Source: an uncultured Holophagaceae bacterium (GTDB lineage Bacteria > Acidobacteriota > Holophagae > Holophagales > Holophagaceae). Taken from it: a stretch of DNA of 64,000 nt. The stretch covers positions 1 to 64,000 of the forward strand of contig CAISFO010000008.1 in NCBI GenBank assembly GCA_903884655.1. Reading direction: 5' to 3'. Position numbers and translations under genes: made by a program. Below the pieces are notes generated by a model. That model made no database searches and was not told the origin of the DNA. It saw nothing but the letters and a program-made list of their open reading frames with translations. Within the stretch, counting starts at the first letter, position 1; every line of letters starts with the position of its first letter. Shown in pieces: positions 25,884 through 35,213 of this stretch.

Positions 25884-27188
25884 TTTGACAAAGGCCATGA
25901 AGAGATCCCCGATTGCACCGTCGATGATCCGGTGGTCGAAGCCCAGGCTGCTGAACATCATCTGGCGGATGGCGATGAAGTCCGTGCCATCAGGGCCAGT
26001 GATGACCACGGGGCGCTTCACGATGGCGCCCACGCCCTGGATGGCCACCTGGGGCTGGTTGATGATGGGCAGGCCGAAGGTGTCGCCGTAGACGCCTGGA
26101 TTGGTGATGGTGAAGGTGCCACCGCTGATCTCGTCGGGCTTGAGCTGCTTGGTGCGGGCCCGTTCGGCCAGGTCGTTCAGGCTGCGGGCCAGGCCTCCCA
26201 GGTTCATCATGTCGGCGTTCTTCACCACCGGCACGATGAGGCCCCAGTCCAGGCTCACGGCGATGCCCAGATTGATGTCCTGCTTGTAGACGATGTTGTC
26301 GCCGTCCACCGAGGCATTGGCCACCGGATAGGCACGCAGGGCCTTGCAGGCAGCCATCATGATGAAGGGCAGAAAACTGAGCTTGGTGCCGAATTGTCCC
26401 TCGAAAGCCTGCTTGTGCTTGTGGCGCAACTGGGCCACGTGGGTCATGTCGATCTCGAAGACCGTGTAGACATGGGCCGAGGTGCGGCGGCTGGCTACCA
26501 TGCCTTCGGCGATGATCTTCCTCATGCGGCTCATGGGTTCGATCTTCACCCGTTCACCGGGGGTGAAGGCCGGAAGGGATGGGGCAGGGGGCACGGAGAG
26601 GGCAGGGGTCAGGCCCAGGGTTGGCGCGGAGGGATCGTGCACCGCCGGCAAACCGGGAACGATGCTGGCGGGTGCTAAGGAAGAAGCTGGTGCTGGGCCC
26701 TTGGCCAGGTAGGCCTCCAAGTCCTCCTTGGTGACCCGCCCGGCTTGTCCAGTCCCGGAGATGCGGGTGAGGTCCACACTGTGCTGTCGGGCCATTTCCC
26801 GAACCAGAGGGCTGCTCTTGCTCTTCAAACGGCTTTCGAGGCTGTTGTCGTCCTCTTCTGCAAGAGGTGCCAATGGGGCTGAGGCTGCAGCCAAGGGTGC
26901 TGGGGGAGTCGGAGAAGAGGTCGGACTCGCCGGGCTCGCGAGGGTCTCGGATGCATCGCCAATGCGGGCCACCACCGTGCCAACCGGAACGGTGGCGTTC
27001 ACCTCCACGAGAATTTCAAGCAAGGTACCCGCAGCGGGGGCCGGGATCTCCGCGTCCACTTTGTCGGTGCTGATTTCGTAGAGGGTATCGTCCTTGGCGA
27101 TCGAATCGCCCACCTGCTTGTGCCATTTCAGGACGGTGGCTTCGGCGATGCTTTCACCCATCTGGGGCATGACGACGTCAAAGGCCAT
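25848..27188 (-). CDS. Dihydrolipoamide acyltransferase (E2 of a 2-oxoacid dehydrogenase complex)
   Basis: A 446-aa E2 core protein. The lipoyl domain (1-78) has the lipoylated Lys in STDKVDAEI. A Pro/Ala-rich linker leads to the peripheral-subunit-binding domain (about 125-165, SPLVREMARQHSVDL...GRVTKEDLEAYL), and a second linker to the catalytic domain (about 215-446) with DHRIIDGA. It transfers acyl groups to CoA. Whether the complex uses pyruvate, 2-oxoglutarate or branched-chain oxoacids is not settled by the sequence, and no E1 or E3 genes are nearby. The last 12 codons fall inside the tandem repeat, so the very C-terminus (ETSTFGLE) may derive from it. gatA ends 9 bases upstream. Confidence 0.9.
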   Translation of the reverse strand: MAFDVVMPQMGESIAEATVLKWHKQVGDSIAKDDTLYEISTDKVDAEIPAPAAGTLLEILVEVNATVPVGTVVARIGDASETLASPASPTSSPTPPAPLAAASAPLAPLAEEDDNSLESRLKSKSSPLVREMARQHSVDLTRISGTGQAGRVTKEDLEAYLAKGPAPASSLAPASIVPGLPAVHDPSAPTLGLTPALSVPPAPSLPAFTPGERVKIEPMSRMRKIIAEGMVASRRTSAHVYTVFEIDMTHVAQLRHKHKQAFEGQFGTKLSFLPFIMMAACKALRAYPVANASVDGDNIVYKQDINLGIAVSLDWGLIVPVVKNADMMNLGGLARSLNDLAERARTKQLKPDEISGGTFTITNPGVYGDTFGLPIINQPQVAIQGVGAIVKRPVVITGPDGTDFIAIRQMMFSSLGFDHRIIDGAIGDLFMAFVKKELETSTFGLE

Positions 27189-27197
27189 GGTGTACTC

Positions 27198-28652
27198 CTA
27201 TTCGGGCAGCGGCGGGTGTTCAAGGTGATGGCGCGTGAGGGACTGGTAGGCATGGGCCGTTTCGAGCAGCATGACATCCGAGAAGGCCGGGCCGATGAGT
27301 TGGATGCCAACCGGGAGACCCTCATTCAGCCCCGCGGGCAGGCAAAGACAGGGAATTCCGGCCAGGGGGGCGGTTACGGTGTACACATCGGCCAGATACA
27401 TGGCCATGGGATCCTGCGTCTTGGCTCCGAATGGGAAGGCCGTTCCAAGGCTCACGGGGGTGGCGAGGACATCGACCTCTTCAAAGACCCGGCGGAAATC
27501 CTCCGAGATGAGTGTCCTGGCCTTCAACGCCTTGAGGTAGAAGGCGTCGTAGTAGCCTTTGGACAGGCAGAAGACCCCAAGCAGGATGCGGCGCTTGACT
27601 TCGGGCCCCAGGCCCATGTCCCGGGTCTTCGCGATCATGTCCGATAGGCCACCAGCGTCTGCGCGATGGCCAAACCGAACCCCGTCGAACCGGCTCATGT
27701 TGCTGGAAACTTCGCTGGTGCAGATCAGGTAGTAGGTGTCGATGGCATAGCGCGTGTGGGGCAGGCTGACCTCTCGACAGATGGCGCCCTGGTCTTCGAA
27801 AACCCGAATGGCATCCTCCAGAAGGCTTCTCGCACCTGCATCAAGCCCCTCCCCGAAATATTCCCGAGGCAGTCCGATCCGCAGTCCCTTGAGATTTCCT
27901 GGTTGCAACGCCGCCAGGCGTTCAGCGCCGGGAAGGTCGACCGAGGTACTGTCCATGGGATCTCTGCCCGCCATCACCCCGAACGTCAGGGCGATGTCAG
28001 CGGCCGAAGTGGCGATGGGTCCCACCTGATCCAGACTGGAAGCCATGGCGGTCAGGCCATAGCGACTCAGGACGCCATAGCTGGGCCGGAGAGCTGTCAC
28101 GTTGCAGAAACTGGCCGGCAGGCGGACGGAACCCCCGGTATCGCTGCCCAGGGCCAAGGGGGCGTAGCCCGCGGCCACTGCCACAACCGATCCACTGCTG
28201 CTGCCTCCTGGAACTCGATCCTGGTCCCAGGGATTCCGTGCCGGTGCAAGGGCGCTGTATTCACCGCTGGAGCCCATGGCAAATTCATCCAGGTTGGCCT
28301 TGGCCAATGGTACCGCCCCGGCCGCGATCAGCCGCTGGATCACCGTCGCATCATACGTGGCGAGGTAGCCATCCAGGACCCGCGAACCACAGGAAACGGG
28401 CATGCCGGACCAGTGCAGGTTGTCTTTGATGACCACCGGCAGGCCGAGCACTGGGGAGCGTTCCCCGACCTGCAGTCGGGCGTCAGCGCGCCTGGCCAGG
28501 TCGAGGGAGTATTCGGGATCCACGGACAGCACGGCGTGGAGGTGATGATCCAGCCTCCCGATGCGATCTAGGCACGCACGGGTCAGCACCTCAGAGGACA
28601 GGTTGCCGGCATCCAGGCCCTCGCGCCAATCCACCGCTGTGATTCCCGCCAT
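27198..28652 (-). CDS. gatA: Glutamyl/aspartyl-tRNA amidotransferase subunit A
   Basis: A 484-aa amidase that releases ammonia from glutamine to convert Glu-tRNA(Gln) or Asp-tRNA(Asn). The catalytic triad is K76 (VIKDNL), cis-Ser S151 (GGSSSGS) and nucleophile S175 (SDTGGSVR), each 3 residues before what I recall for the S. aureus enzyme. Start ATG 28652 gives a standard N-terminus; the longer frame to 28694 is not needed. gatB and gatC are not here. It probably shares a transcript with the E2 gene immediately downstream, although the two are not functionally related. Confidence 0.93.
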   Translation of the reverse strand: MAGITAVDWREGLDAGNLSSEVLTRACLDRIGRLDHHLHAVLSVDPEYSLDLARRADARLQVGERSPVLGLPVVIKDNLHWSGMPVSCGSRVLDGYLATYDATVIQRLIAAGAVPLAKANLDEFAMGSSGEYSALAPARNPWDQDRVPGGSSSGSVVAVAAGYAPLALGSDTGGSVRLPASFCNVTALRPSYGVLSRYGLTAMASSLDQVGPIATSAADIALTFGVMAGRDPMDSTSVDLPGAERLAALQPGNLKGLRIGLPREYFGEGLDAGARSLLEDAIRVFEDQGAICREVSLPHTRYAIDTYYLICTSEVSSNMSRFDGVRFGHRADAGGLSDMIAKTRDMGLGPEVKRRILLGVFCLSKGYYDAFYLKALKARTLISEDFRRVFEEVDVLATPVSLGTAFPFGAKTQDPMAMYLADVYTVTAPLAGIPCLCLPAGLNEGLPVGIQLIGPAFSDVMLLETAHAYQSLTRHHLEHPPLPE

Positions 28653-28732
28653 GCCTGCGCCCCCGAGCCTTCTACTGTGCCATCGAGCCGCCACCCCTTC
28701 CAGTCTGGGGGCGATGGATCTCCTGGGAGCGG

Positions 28733-28750
28733 AAGGAGGGATTCCTCCTT
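28733..28750. other. Hairpin in the gatA/J-domain divergent region
   Basis: AAGGAGG and CCTCCTT form a 7-bp stem with loop GATT, followed by GTT on the plus strand. It lies between divergent genes, so it could be a leader hairpin or an operator. Function is not shown. Confidence 0.35.
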
Positions 28751-28863
28751 GTTACCAAGCATGGTGACTGCACTCAGGATGGAAATAGGCTACCATCCAC
28801 TGCTCAAGCCTCGCCCTTCCACTCCCTTGGCTACACTGGTCGTGGACCCTGATCTGGAACCTC

Positions 28864-29592
28864 ATGAACCCATTCAATGTGCTTGAAATTCCTCCGGATG
28901 CCTCGGCCGAGGAAATCAAGGCCGCCTACCATCGGCTTGCCAAGCGCTGGCATCCGGATCGATACACCGGTGCGGAAAAAGAAGAGGCCGAGGCGAAATT
29001 CCGTGATCTGGCTGAAGCCTTCAGCATGCTGAAGGATCCTGCGAAGCGTCTGACTCTCCAGCAGCAGCTCCCCAAACCCCAGACACCCGAGGCACAAAAG
29101 GAACCAGAATCCGCGATGGAGCGGACCCCAGAGGACTGGGCCTCCATGGCCAAGGCCGCCTTCGATGAGGGGAAGATCGAACAGGCTCGAGCGTTGATCC
29201 ATTACGCCATCCGCCTGGACAACGAGAAAGCGAGCTACCACGCACTCCTGGCTTCGATCCTTGAACGGGAAGGCAGCGATCTGCGGGCTGTCGTGAAGGC
29301 CCTTGAAACGGCGGTGCGGTTGGCGCCGCGGGATGTGGACAGTCACATCCGGCTGGCGGCCCATTTCCAGACCCTGGGGATGGAAGCCAGGTCCCAGAAA
29401 CATCTCCAGGTGGCAAAAGACATCTCGCCCAATCACCCTAAACTGAGGATGGCTTCCGCTAAAGCTGCAAAAGCAGCCAGGGGAGCAAAAGGGCCGGCAG
29501 GGGCCGGAACTAAGGGGAAGCTCCCCGAACAGCCGAAAGGCCTCCTTGATCAACTAAAGGACCTCTGGGGCCGATTGACAGGAAAGGCTTGA
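28864..29592 (+). CDS. J-domain protein with TPR-like C-terminal part
   Basis: A 242-aa protein. Residues 1-65 form a DnaJ domain with the HPD motif at H30-D32 (RWHPDRY), which stimulates a DnaK-type ATPase. The rest (about 90-205) looks like helical repeats (KAAFDEGKIEQARALIHYAIRLD, LERALETAVRLAPRD-like segments). A Lys/Ala-rich linker precedes the C-terminus. The Gly/Phe and zinc-finger regions of true DnaJ are absent, so it is a specialised co-chaperone. It ends 2 bases before the PP2C start codon and leads into the pilus operon region, which may hint at a secretion or pilus role; that is inference. Confidence 0.82.
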   Translation: MNPFNVLEIPPDASAEEIKAAYHRLAKRWHPDRYTGAEKEEAEAKFRDLAEAFSMLKDPAKRLTLQQQLPKPQTPEAQKEPESAMERTPEDWASMAKAAFDEGKIEQARALIHYAIRLDNEKASYHALLASILEREGSDLRAVVKALETAVRLAPRDVDSHIRLAAHFQTLGMEARSQKHLQVAKDISPNHPKLRMASAKAAKAARGAKGPAGAGTKGKLPEQPKGLLDQLKDLWGRLTGKA

Positions 29593-29594
29593 TC

Positions 29595-30362
29595 ATGGGG
29601 ATCCGTGCTGCCGGCAGTACCGATGTGGGTTGTGTCCGGAAACACAACGAAGACAGCTTCATGCTAGATATCGATCTGGGCCTGTTTGTGGTGGCAGACG
29701 GGCTAGGGGGGCATGCCGCCGGGGAGGTCGCCAGCCAGATCGTCGTGGACACCGTGGCCAGGTTCGTGGGTGCGACCATGGAGAAGGACCGCACGTGGCC
29801 CGTGGAATATGACCCCTCCCTCTCCTACGACGGGAATCGGCTGAAAGTGGCCCTGCTGCTGTCGGACCAGGCGATCGCCGCGGATATTCGCCAGAACCCG
29901 GAACGAGAAACCATGGGATCCACGGTGGTTGCGGGCCTGTTGAACGGCCCCAAGATCACCCTGGCCCACGTGGGCGACAGCCGAGCCTATATCCTGGGCC
30001 CTGAGGGAATCCACCAGGTGACTCGCGATCACAGCTGGGTGGCGGAGCAGGTAGCCAATGGAATCCTTACGCCTTCCGAGGCAAGGGTGCATCCCTTTCG
30101 AAATGTCATTACCCAGGCCCTGGGCAATGGGGGAGATCTGGATATAGAGGTCCAGAATCTGGAGCTTTCGAAATCGGAGCGGCTTTTGCTTTGCTCCGAT
30201 GGCCTGTCAGGAATGATCGGGGATAAACAGATCTGGGAAATCGTCGAACATTCAGCGGACCTTCAACAAGCTGTGGATTCACTAATTAACATCGCCAGAG
30301 AGCACGGAGGAGAAGACAATATCACCGCCATTCTGGTCGAATGGGAATCCGAAGAACTCTAA
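29595..30362 (+). CDS. PP2C-type serine/threonine phosphatase
   Basis: A 255-aa PPM/PP2C phosphatase that uses two divalent metals. Metal-binding and catalytic motifs are visible: RKHNEDS, VADGLGGHAAGE, HVGDSRAYIL, LLCSDGLSGM and GEDNITAIL. It has no membrane segment. Start ATG 29595 is preferred because AGGAAAGG is correctly spaced; TTG 29589 would overlap the preceding stop. It lies between a J-domain gene and pilM and could act on a Hanks-type kinase encoded elsewhere. A second PP2C gene lies at 36658. Confidence 0.9.
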   Translation: MGIRAAGSTDVGCVRKHNEDSFMLDIDLGLFVVADGLGGHAAGEVASQIVVDTVARFVGATMEKDRTWPVEYDPSLSYDGNRLKVALLLSDQAIAADIRQNPERETMGSTVVAGLLNGPKITLAHVGDSRAYILGPEGIHQVTRDHSWVAEQVANGILTPSEARVHPFRNVITQALGNGGDLDIEVQNLELSKSERLLLCSDGLSGMIGDKQIWEIVEHSADLQQAVDSLINIAREHGGEDNITAILVEWESEEL

Positions 30363-30379
30363 CGCAACCATAGTTAACC

Positions 30380-30407
30380 TTGACCTAATCCATTCCAGCG
30401 GTAATCT
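30380..30407 (+). promoter_or_regulatory. Candidate sigma-70 promoter of the pilMNOPQ operon
   Basis: TTGACC (30380-30385) and TAATCT (30402-30407) are separated by 16 bases in an AT-rich gap between the PP2C stop and pilM. TATCAT further downstream (30411-30416) is an alternative -10. The assignment rests on motif match and position. Confidence 0.45.
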
Positions 30408-30442
30408 TTCTATCATCTAATTTTCTCCAAGTGAGGCATCCG

Positions 30443-31525
30443 GTGGGTCTTTTCGGAAGCAAAACCAAAAGTCTTGTTGGCTTGGATATTGGTTCGAGTT
30501 CCGTGAAAGTCTGTGAACTTCAACAGATGGGGAAGGGAAGCAACGTCCGATATCGACTTCAGAAACTGGGCCAGGTGCTTCTGCCAGCGGATGCCATCGT
30601 CGATGGGGACATCATGGATAGCAACGCCGTCGCGTCGGCTATCCGGCAGGTCATCGCAGAACAGAAGATCAAAGCCAAAGAAGTGGCCATCTCGGTATCA
30701 GGCCAGCAGGTGATGGTCAAAAAAGTGACATTTCCACTGATGAGCCAGGCCGAGCTGGCTGAGTCGGTTCGCTGGGAAGCGGAGAGTTTCTTCCCCGCTG
30801 GGCAGGGTTTGGACTCCTACGCGCTGGATTACTACCTCATCGAGGAGCGTGCAGGCGAAGGCAACATGGATGTGGTGCTGGTGGCCTGTCGGAAGGACAA
30901 GCTTGAAGCCTATGTGAGTTGTGTTGCCCAGGCGGGTTGCAGCCCAAAAGTGGTCGATGTGGATGTATTCGCGGTACAGAACGCCTATGAGATCAACACC
31001 ATGGGTGGGGCTCGGGATGAAGTCGTGGCCCTGGTGAACATGGGTGCCACCTTCACCAATCTGACCATGATGGTTGGCGGGAAGTCCGTGTTCTGGAGGG
31101 ACATGGCCTGGGGTAGTGGCCGATATTCCGAAAAACTGATGGAAGACTGGGGTGTGTCGCGCGAAGCTGCCGAACTCCTCAAGCGGAATCAGGCTTCGGA
31201 GGGGCGCGAACCCGAGGAGATCCAACCCTCCATCAATGCCGTTTCGGATGCGTTCGCGGATGAACTCACCCGGACTCTCGACTTTTTCAAAAGCAGTTTC
31301 AAGGTGGATCGCCTCGACAAGGTCCTGCTATGCGGGGGCGGCTCCATGATTCACGGTCTGCTGGACGTGCTCGGTGACCGCCTCCGTGTTTCAGTGGATC
31401 GATTCAATCCCTTCCAACTCATTGAAGTCGATGGCCGCACCGAGGATCCAGTCACGGTCCGCGAAATCGGAGGCGGCGCCGCTGTCGTAGTGGGACTGGC
31501 CATGCGCCTGGTGGGGGACCGATGA
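30443..31525 (+). CDS. pilM: Type IV pilus inner-membrane platform protein PilM
   Basis: A 360-aa actin-like ATPase on the cytoplasmic face of the pilus machine, which binds the N-terminus of PilN. It starts GLFGSK, continues with LVGLDIGSSSVKVCEL (phosphate-binding loop), and has the EVAISVSGQQVMVKKV and LLCGGGSMIHGLLDVL segments typical of PilM. GTG 30443 is chosen because GAGG lies 6 bases upstream; GTG 30431 would add four residues. Its stop overlaps pilN as ATGA. First gene of a complete pilMNOPQ operon. Confidence 0.94.
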   Translation: MGLFGSKTKSLVGLDIGSSSVKVCELQQMGKGSNVRYRLQKLGQVLLPADAIVDGDIMDSNAVASAIRQVIAEQKIKAKEVAISVSGQQVMVKKVTFPLMSQAELAESVRWEAESFFPAGQGLDSYALDYYLIEERAGEGNMDVVLVACRKDKLEAYVSCVAQAGCSPKVVDVDVFAVQNAYEINTMGGARDEVVALVNMGATFTNLTMMVGGKSVFWRDMAWGSGRYSEKLMEDWGVSREAAELLKRNQASEGREPEEIQPSINAVSDAFADELTRTLDFFKSSFKVDRLDKVLLCGGGSMIHGLLDVLGDRLRVSVDRFNPFQLIEVDGRTEDPVTVREIGGGAAVVVGLAMRLVGDR

Positions 31526-32121
31526 TCAAGATCAACCTGCTCGGCGACGCGTTAGCCCAGGCCGGGGCCAAGAAGGGCGGAGACAAGGGTTCTGCTGAAC
31601 CTGTCCAAGTGTATACCGGCGAAGGTGGCAGTCGATCCAGTCTTCCGGTTGCCGGCGTGATGGTGGGTCTCCTGCTGTCAGCCTTTGGCGGGGTCTATTA
31701 TCTGTGGCTAAACAGCGAAGTTACGAAGGCAGAAAACAGACGGGCTGACCTGGAGCGAGACAAGAAGCAGTACGAACCGTTCATTGCCCTGGAAAAGAAG
31801 TTCAGAGAGAAAAAGGACTCACTTCAGAAGAAGGAAGAGGTGATGACCACCCTCAAGCGCCAGCAGGCCCTGCCAGTGCATTTCCTGGAGGAACTGGCCA
31901 ACAGTCTTCCTGACGATGTGTGGTTCAAGAGGGTTTCCCAGAAAGGCATGACCGTCACCATTGAGGGTGAGGGCCGAAACTTCGAATCCATCAATACTTT
32001 CTATGGGAACCTCCAGTCCCGCACCCGGTGGTTCAAGAAGATCAACTACCCGGGCGCATATAGAGGTGCCAGTGGTGCATTTGAATTCACCATTTCCTTT
32101 GAACTTCAGAACGCCGTCTGA
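31522..32121 (+). CDS. pilN: Type IV pilus assembly protein PilN
   Basis: A 199-aa bitopic inner-membrane protein. The conserved cytoplasmic N-terminus IKINLLG, which docks into PilM, is followed here by an Ala/Gly/Lys-rich insertion of about 40 residues, then a membrane segment (about residues 43-65), a charged coiled coil (about 68-115) and a ferredoxin-like periplasmic domain. ATG overlaps pilM. It pairs with PilO. Confidence 0.92.
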   Translation: MIKINLLGDALAQAGAKKGGDKGSAEPVQVYTGEGGSRSSLPVAGVMVGLLLSAFGGVYYLWLNSEVTKAENRRADLERDKKQYEPFIALEKKFREKKDSLQKKEEVMTTLKRQQALPVHFLEELANSLPDDVWFKRVSQKGMTVTIEGEGRNFESINTFYGNLQSRTRWFKKINYPGAYRGASGAFEFTISFELQNAV

Positions 32122-32129
32122 GGCAGGCC

Positions 32130-32738
32130 ATGAACCCTCAACTTCAGAAACAGATTGGTGTGGGTGCGCTGGCCGGCATTGTTGTGGCCGGACTGGTCTA
32201 CTTCCTCCTGGGTGGCAAGCGAAGCGACCTTGAGTCCCTTCAGGTGGACGTCAAGAACCTTCAGGATCAAGTGGACAAGGGAAAACTCCTTAAACAGAGC
32301 TATGAGAAGCTCCGTGAGGAGGTAGCCAAGCAGGACAAGCGGATCGAGGAATTGATCAAGATCATGCCTTCCGATACGGACTACGGCGAGATCCCCTATC
32401 GCATCAAAAAGATCGCCGATGATGCGGGCATTGATCAAGTGTCCTTCTCCCTCAAGCCGGAACGGAAGGATGCCTACTACACCGAGAAGCCTGTGGAGTT
32501 CGAATTCCGCGTTGGCTTCCATTCCTTCGGCCAGTTCGCATCCCTGATCTCGGGCTATGAGAAGATCATCAATATTTCCAATATCGATTTCGGCCGGAAG
32601 TCAGACAATCGCAGCATCTACCCGGCATCGGTCAGATGCACCATCAGCGCTTTCATCTACAATCCCGAGACTCCTGCGGCTGAACCCGTGAGGAAGCCGG
32701 CTGCCGCCCCCCCCAAGGCGGGCGCCAAAGAGGATTGA
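32130..32738 (+). CDS. pilO: Type IV pilus assembly protein PilO
   Basis: A 202-aa bitopic inner-membrane protein. One membrane segment (about residues 8-26) is followed by a coiled coil (about 30-70) and a periplasmic domain with EIPYRIKKIADDAGID and VEFEFRVGFHSFGQFASLISGYEKI. It forms a heterodimer with PilN and links to PilP. A Pro/Ala-rich tail ends the protein. It begins 8 bases after pilN. Confidence 0.92.
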   Translation: MNPQLQKQIGVGALAGIVVAGLVYFLLGGKRSDLESLQVDVKNLQDQVDKGKLLKQSYEKLREEVAKQDKRIEELIKIMPSDTDYGEIPYRIKKIADDAGIDQVSFSLKPERKDAYYTEKPVEFEFRVGFHSFGQFASLISGYEKIINISNIDFGRKSDNRSIYPASVRCTISAFIYNPETPAAEPVRKPAAAPPKAGAKED

Positions 32739-32747
32739 GGTTCTGCC

Positions 32748-33194
32748 ATGATTCGACGCTCCCTTTCAATCGTCCTGTTTTCAGGAGCTGCACTTGTCGC
32801 CCAGGCGCCAAGCAAGGCTGATCCGGCCCCGGTTGCGCCGCCTTCGTCCTCAAGCGTAGATGTGGCCATTATCAAAGCCACACCATATAACCCCGCGATC
32901 CGCCGGGATCCGTTCTCTGCACCTCGGGATGAACGACCTGCTGATGCACTTGACGTTCTGGATGACATTGCCGTGAAAGGCATGATCAGAAAGGATGGAA
33001 AAAATTTCGCAATTGTTTCCGACAGTCGAGGAAATGTGCGCTGGCTCCCCGTTGGGCATCGCTTTAAGGATGCCGAGATCACCACCATCACCGACAAGGC
33101 AGTGACGTTCCACCAATGGGAAATCAACACAACCAACCGTTCCATTTTCAGAACCATCACGAAGACGTTCAAGCGTGAGGAGGGTAAACGATGA
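32748..33194 (+). CDS. pilP: Type IV pilus assembly protein PilP
   Basis: A 148-aa periplasmic connector between PilNO and the secretin PilQ. A signal peptide (about 1-20, cleavage after AQA) precedes a Pro-rich linker and the RRDPFSAP motif followed by a small beta domain (VKGMIRKDGKNFAIVSDSRG, WLPVGHRF). Classical PilP is a lipoprotein; no lipobox Cys is present, so this one seems soluble or held only by its partners. Its stop overlaps pilQ by four bases. Confidence 0.9.
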   Translation: MIRRSLSIVLFSGAALVAQAPSKADPAPVAPPSSSSVDVAIIKATPYNPAIRRDPFSAPRDERPADALDVLDDIAVKGMIRKDGKNFAIVSDSRGNVRWLPVGHRFKDAEITTITDKAVTFHQWEINTTNRSIFRTITKTFKREEGKR

Positions 33195-35200
33195 ATGCTC
33201 GCCTGAGTTCCTTGCTGGTCGCAGGGGGCGTGGTCCTGGCGGGGATCCACACGGGGTCCCTCCATGCAGCGCCCGCCACAGAGTCCCAAGCCCGAAAGGT
33301 CACCCTGGTTTCCACTTCCCTGGATGCGTCCGGGCCAGGCGCCAAGGTCTTTCTTCATGTGCCTGGTTTGGTGGGGCAGCCCCGGGTTCAGGTCCTGTCC
33401 AACCCCCACCGGGTAGTCCTGGACCTCCTGGGAGTGGATCGGGGGACCTCGGTGACGCGGAAGGAACTTGCCCAGCTGGTGCACCCGCTCATCCAGAAGG
33501 CACGTTTGGCTCAGTTTTCTGCTGAACCCAGGCCCATTACCCGCCTTGTGCTCGAAGTGGTTCCGGGTACCCAGATCTTGGTGGGGTCCAGCCCAGATGG
33601 GATCCAGCTTTTGCTCACCCCTGGTGAAGGTCGAGTACAGGCTCGTTTGGAACCCACCTTGCCTATTCTTGCCAATCCAAACCCGGCTCCGGTCGAAGTG
33701 GCCTCCATGCCTGCGACCAAGGTGCTGCCTGAACCCGAGACAATCCCTGCCCCAGCCAAATCGATCAAGCCACTGCCCATCCTCCCCTTACAGGGAGGTT
33801 CCTTCCAGTCCTTGCCGCAGTTGGCAGCTTCCACAGTGTTGACTGCAAGCGCTCCAGAGGCCGTCCAGGCTCCGGAACCCGAAAAACCACACGCGCAATC
33901 CTCGGGTCGAATGGGTGGAGGAAGGACCCTGGGAGAAGGGCTACCCAGTTACTCCGGGTCCCGGATCACGATTGATCTCCAGAACACTGATATCAGGGAT
34001 TTCCTCCGGATTCTGGCCGATACCGGCAAACTCAACCTGGTCATGGACCCTGATGTCCAGGGCAACTTCGGATTCAAGTTCACGGACACGCCTTGGGATC
34101 AGGTTCTGGATGTCGTGTTAAAAAATGCCGGACTTGGCAAAGAGATCCAGAACGGTGTACTTCGGGTAGCCAAGGTCGAGAAATTGCAGAAGGAAGAAGA
34201 GGAGCGCAAGAGGCTCGAGGAAACCAAGGCCCTTGCCGGCCAACTGCAGACCATTACGAGGCCTTTGTCCTATGCCAAAGTTGGCGAAGCTCAAAAGATC
34301 CTCAAAGAGTTGCTCACCAAGCGGGGCTCCGTCATTCTGGATGACCGCACGAACACGCTGATCATCACGGATCTCCCCCGGAACATTGCGGTGATTGACG
34401 ATCTGCTTCAGACCTTGGATATCCAAATCCAGCAGGTCCAGATTGAAGCCCGCATCGTGGAGGCCAACAAGAACTGGCAGCAGGCCTTTGGCGTGCTCTG
34501 GCCTCAGAGCCAGGCCAGCGGGGGCAATTCCGCCATCGGCGGAGCAGCAGGAGCGACCTCGCTTTGGAATGGAACCAGTGGTTTCGTTCGGAACGCCTCG
34601 AACCAGTCCGCCACGGCCGCGGCCGCGACGACCACCTCTATCGCCAATCCAGCAGGCCAAGTCTGGCTATCCTTCCTCAGTGACCGCTTCAACATCAATG
34701 CGGTGCTGCAGGCCATGGAAACCGATGGAACGATCAAGATCGTTTCCTCCCCCAAGCTCGTGACCCAGAACAACAAGAAAGCCACCATTCTCAGTGGTCA
34801 GAAGATTCCCTATCCCAGTCAGCAGGGTGGTTCACAGGGTGGTGCCATCACGGTGGCCTTCGTTGACGCGAACCTCCAGCTGGATGTCACTCCCCAGATC
34901 ACCAATGAAGGCACGATCATCATGGATTTGAAGATCGAAAAGGCGGCGGCCGACTTCACTCAGCAGGTGCAGAACACCCCAACCATCAACCGGAAGTCCA
35001 TTGAAACCCAGGTGTTGGTGAGAGATGGTGGGACGGCGGTACTGGGCGGGGTCTACATCACCACCTCCCAGGTGCAGAGAACCGGCGTTCCCTTCCTCCA
35101 GAACATTCCATTGCTGGGCTTCCTCTTCCGCAATACCAGCAAGCAGGAGCAGAACACCGAACTGCTGATCTTCATCACTCCCCGGATCCTCAGGCAGTAA
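33191..35200 (+). CDS. pilQ: Type IV pilus secretin PilQ
   Basis: A 669-aa outer-membrane secretin through which the pilus passes. It has a signal peptide (about 1-30) and one AMIN peptidoglycan-binding domain (about 35-135). A Pro-rich linker leads to an STN domain (about 255-325, ITIDLQNTDIRDFLRILAD), a secretin N domain (about 355-420), and the secretin barrel (about 425-668), which contains VSSPKLVTQNNKKATILSGQ and ends VPFLQNIPLLGFLFRN...LLIFITPRIL. Some PilQ proteins carry two AMIN domains; I see one. It is last in the operon, before a strong terminator. Confidence 0.96.
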   Translation: MNARLSSLLVAGGVVLAGIHTGSLHAAPATESQARKVTLVSTSLDASGPGAKVFLHVPGLVGQPRVQVLSNPHRVVLDLLGVDRGTSVTRKELAQLVHPLIQKARLAQFSAEPRPITRLVLEVVPGTQILVGSSPDGIQLLLTPGEGRVQARLEPTLPILANPNPAPVEVASMPATKVLPEPETIPAPAKSIKPLPILPLQGGSFQSLPQLAASTVLTASAPEAVQAPEPEKPHAQSSGRMGGGRTLGEGLPSYSGSRITIDLQNTDIRDFLRILADTGKLNLVMDPDVQGNFGFKFTDTPWDQVLDVVLKNAGLGKEIQNGVLRVAKVEKLQKEEEERKRLEETKALAGQLQTITRPLSYAKVGEAQKILKELLTKRGSVILDDRTNTLIITDLPRNIAVIDDLLQTLDIQIQQVQIEARIVEANKNWQQAFGVLWPQSQASGGNSAIGGAAGATSLWNGTSGFVRNASNQSATAAAATTTSIANPAGQVWLSFLSDRFNINAVLQAMETDGTIKIVSSPKLVTQNNKKATILSGQKIPYPSQQGGSQGGAITVAFVDANLQLDVTPQITNEGTIIMDLKIEKAAADFTQQVQNTPTINRKSIETQVLVRDGGTAVLGGVYITTSQVQRTGVPFLQNIPLLGFLFRNTSKQEQNTELLIFITPRILRQ

Positions 35201-35213
35201 CTGACCCCACCCA

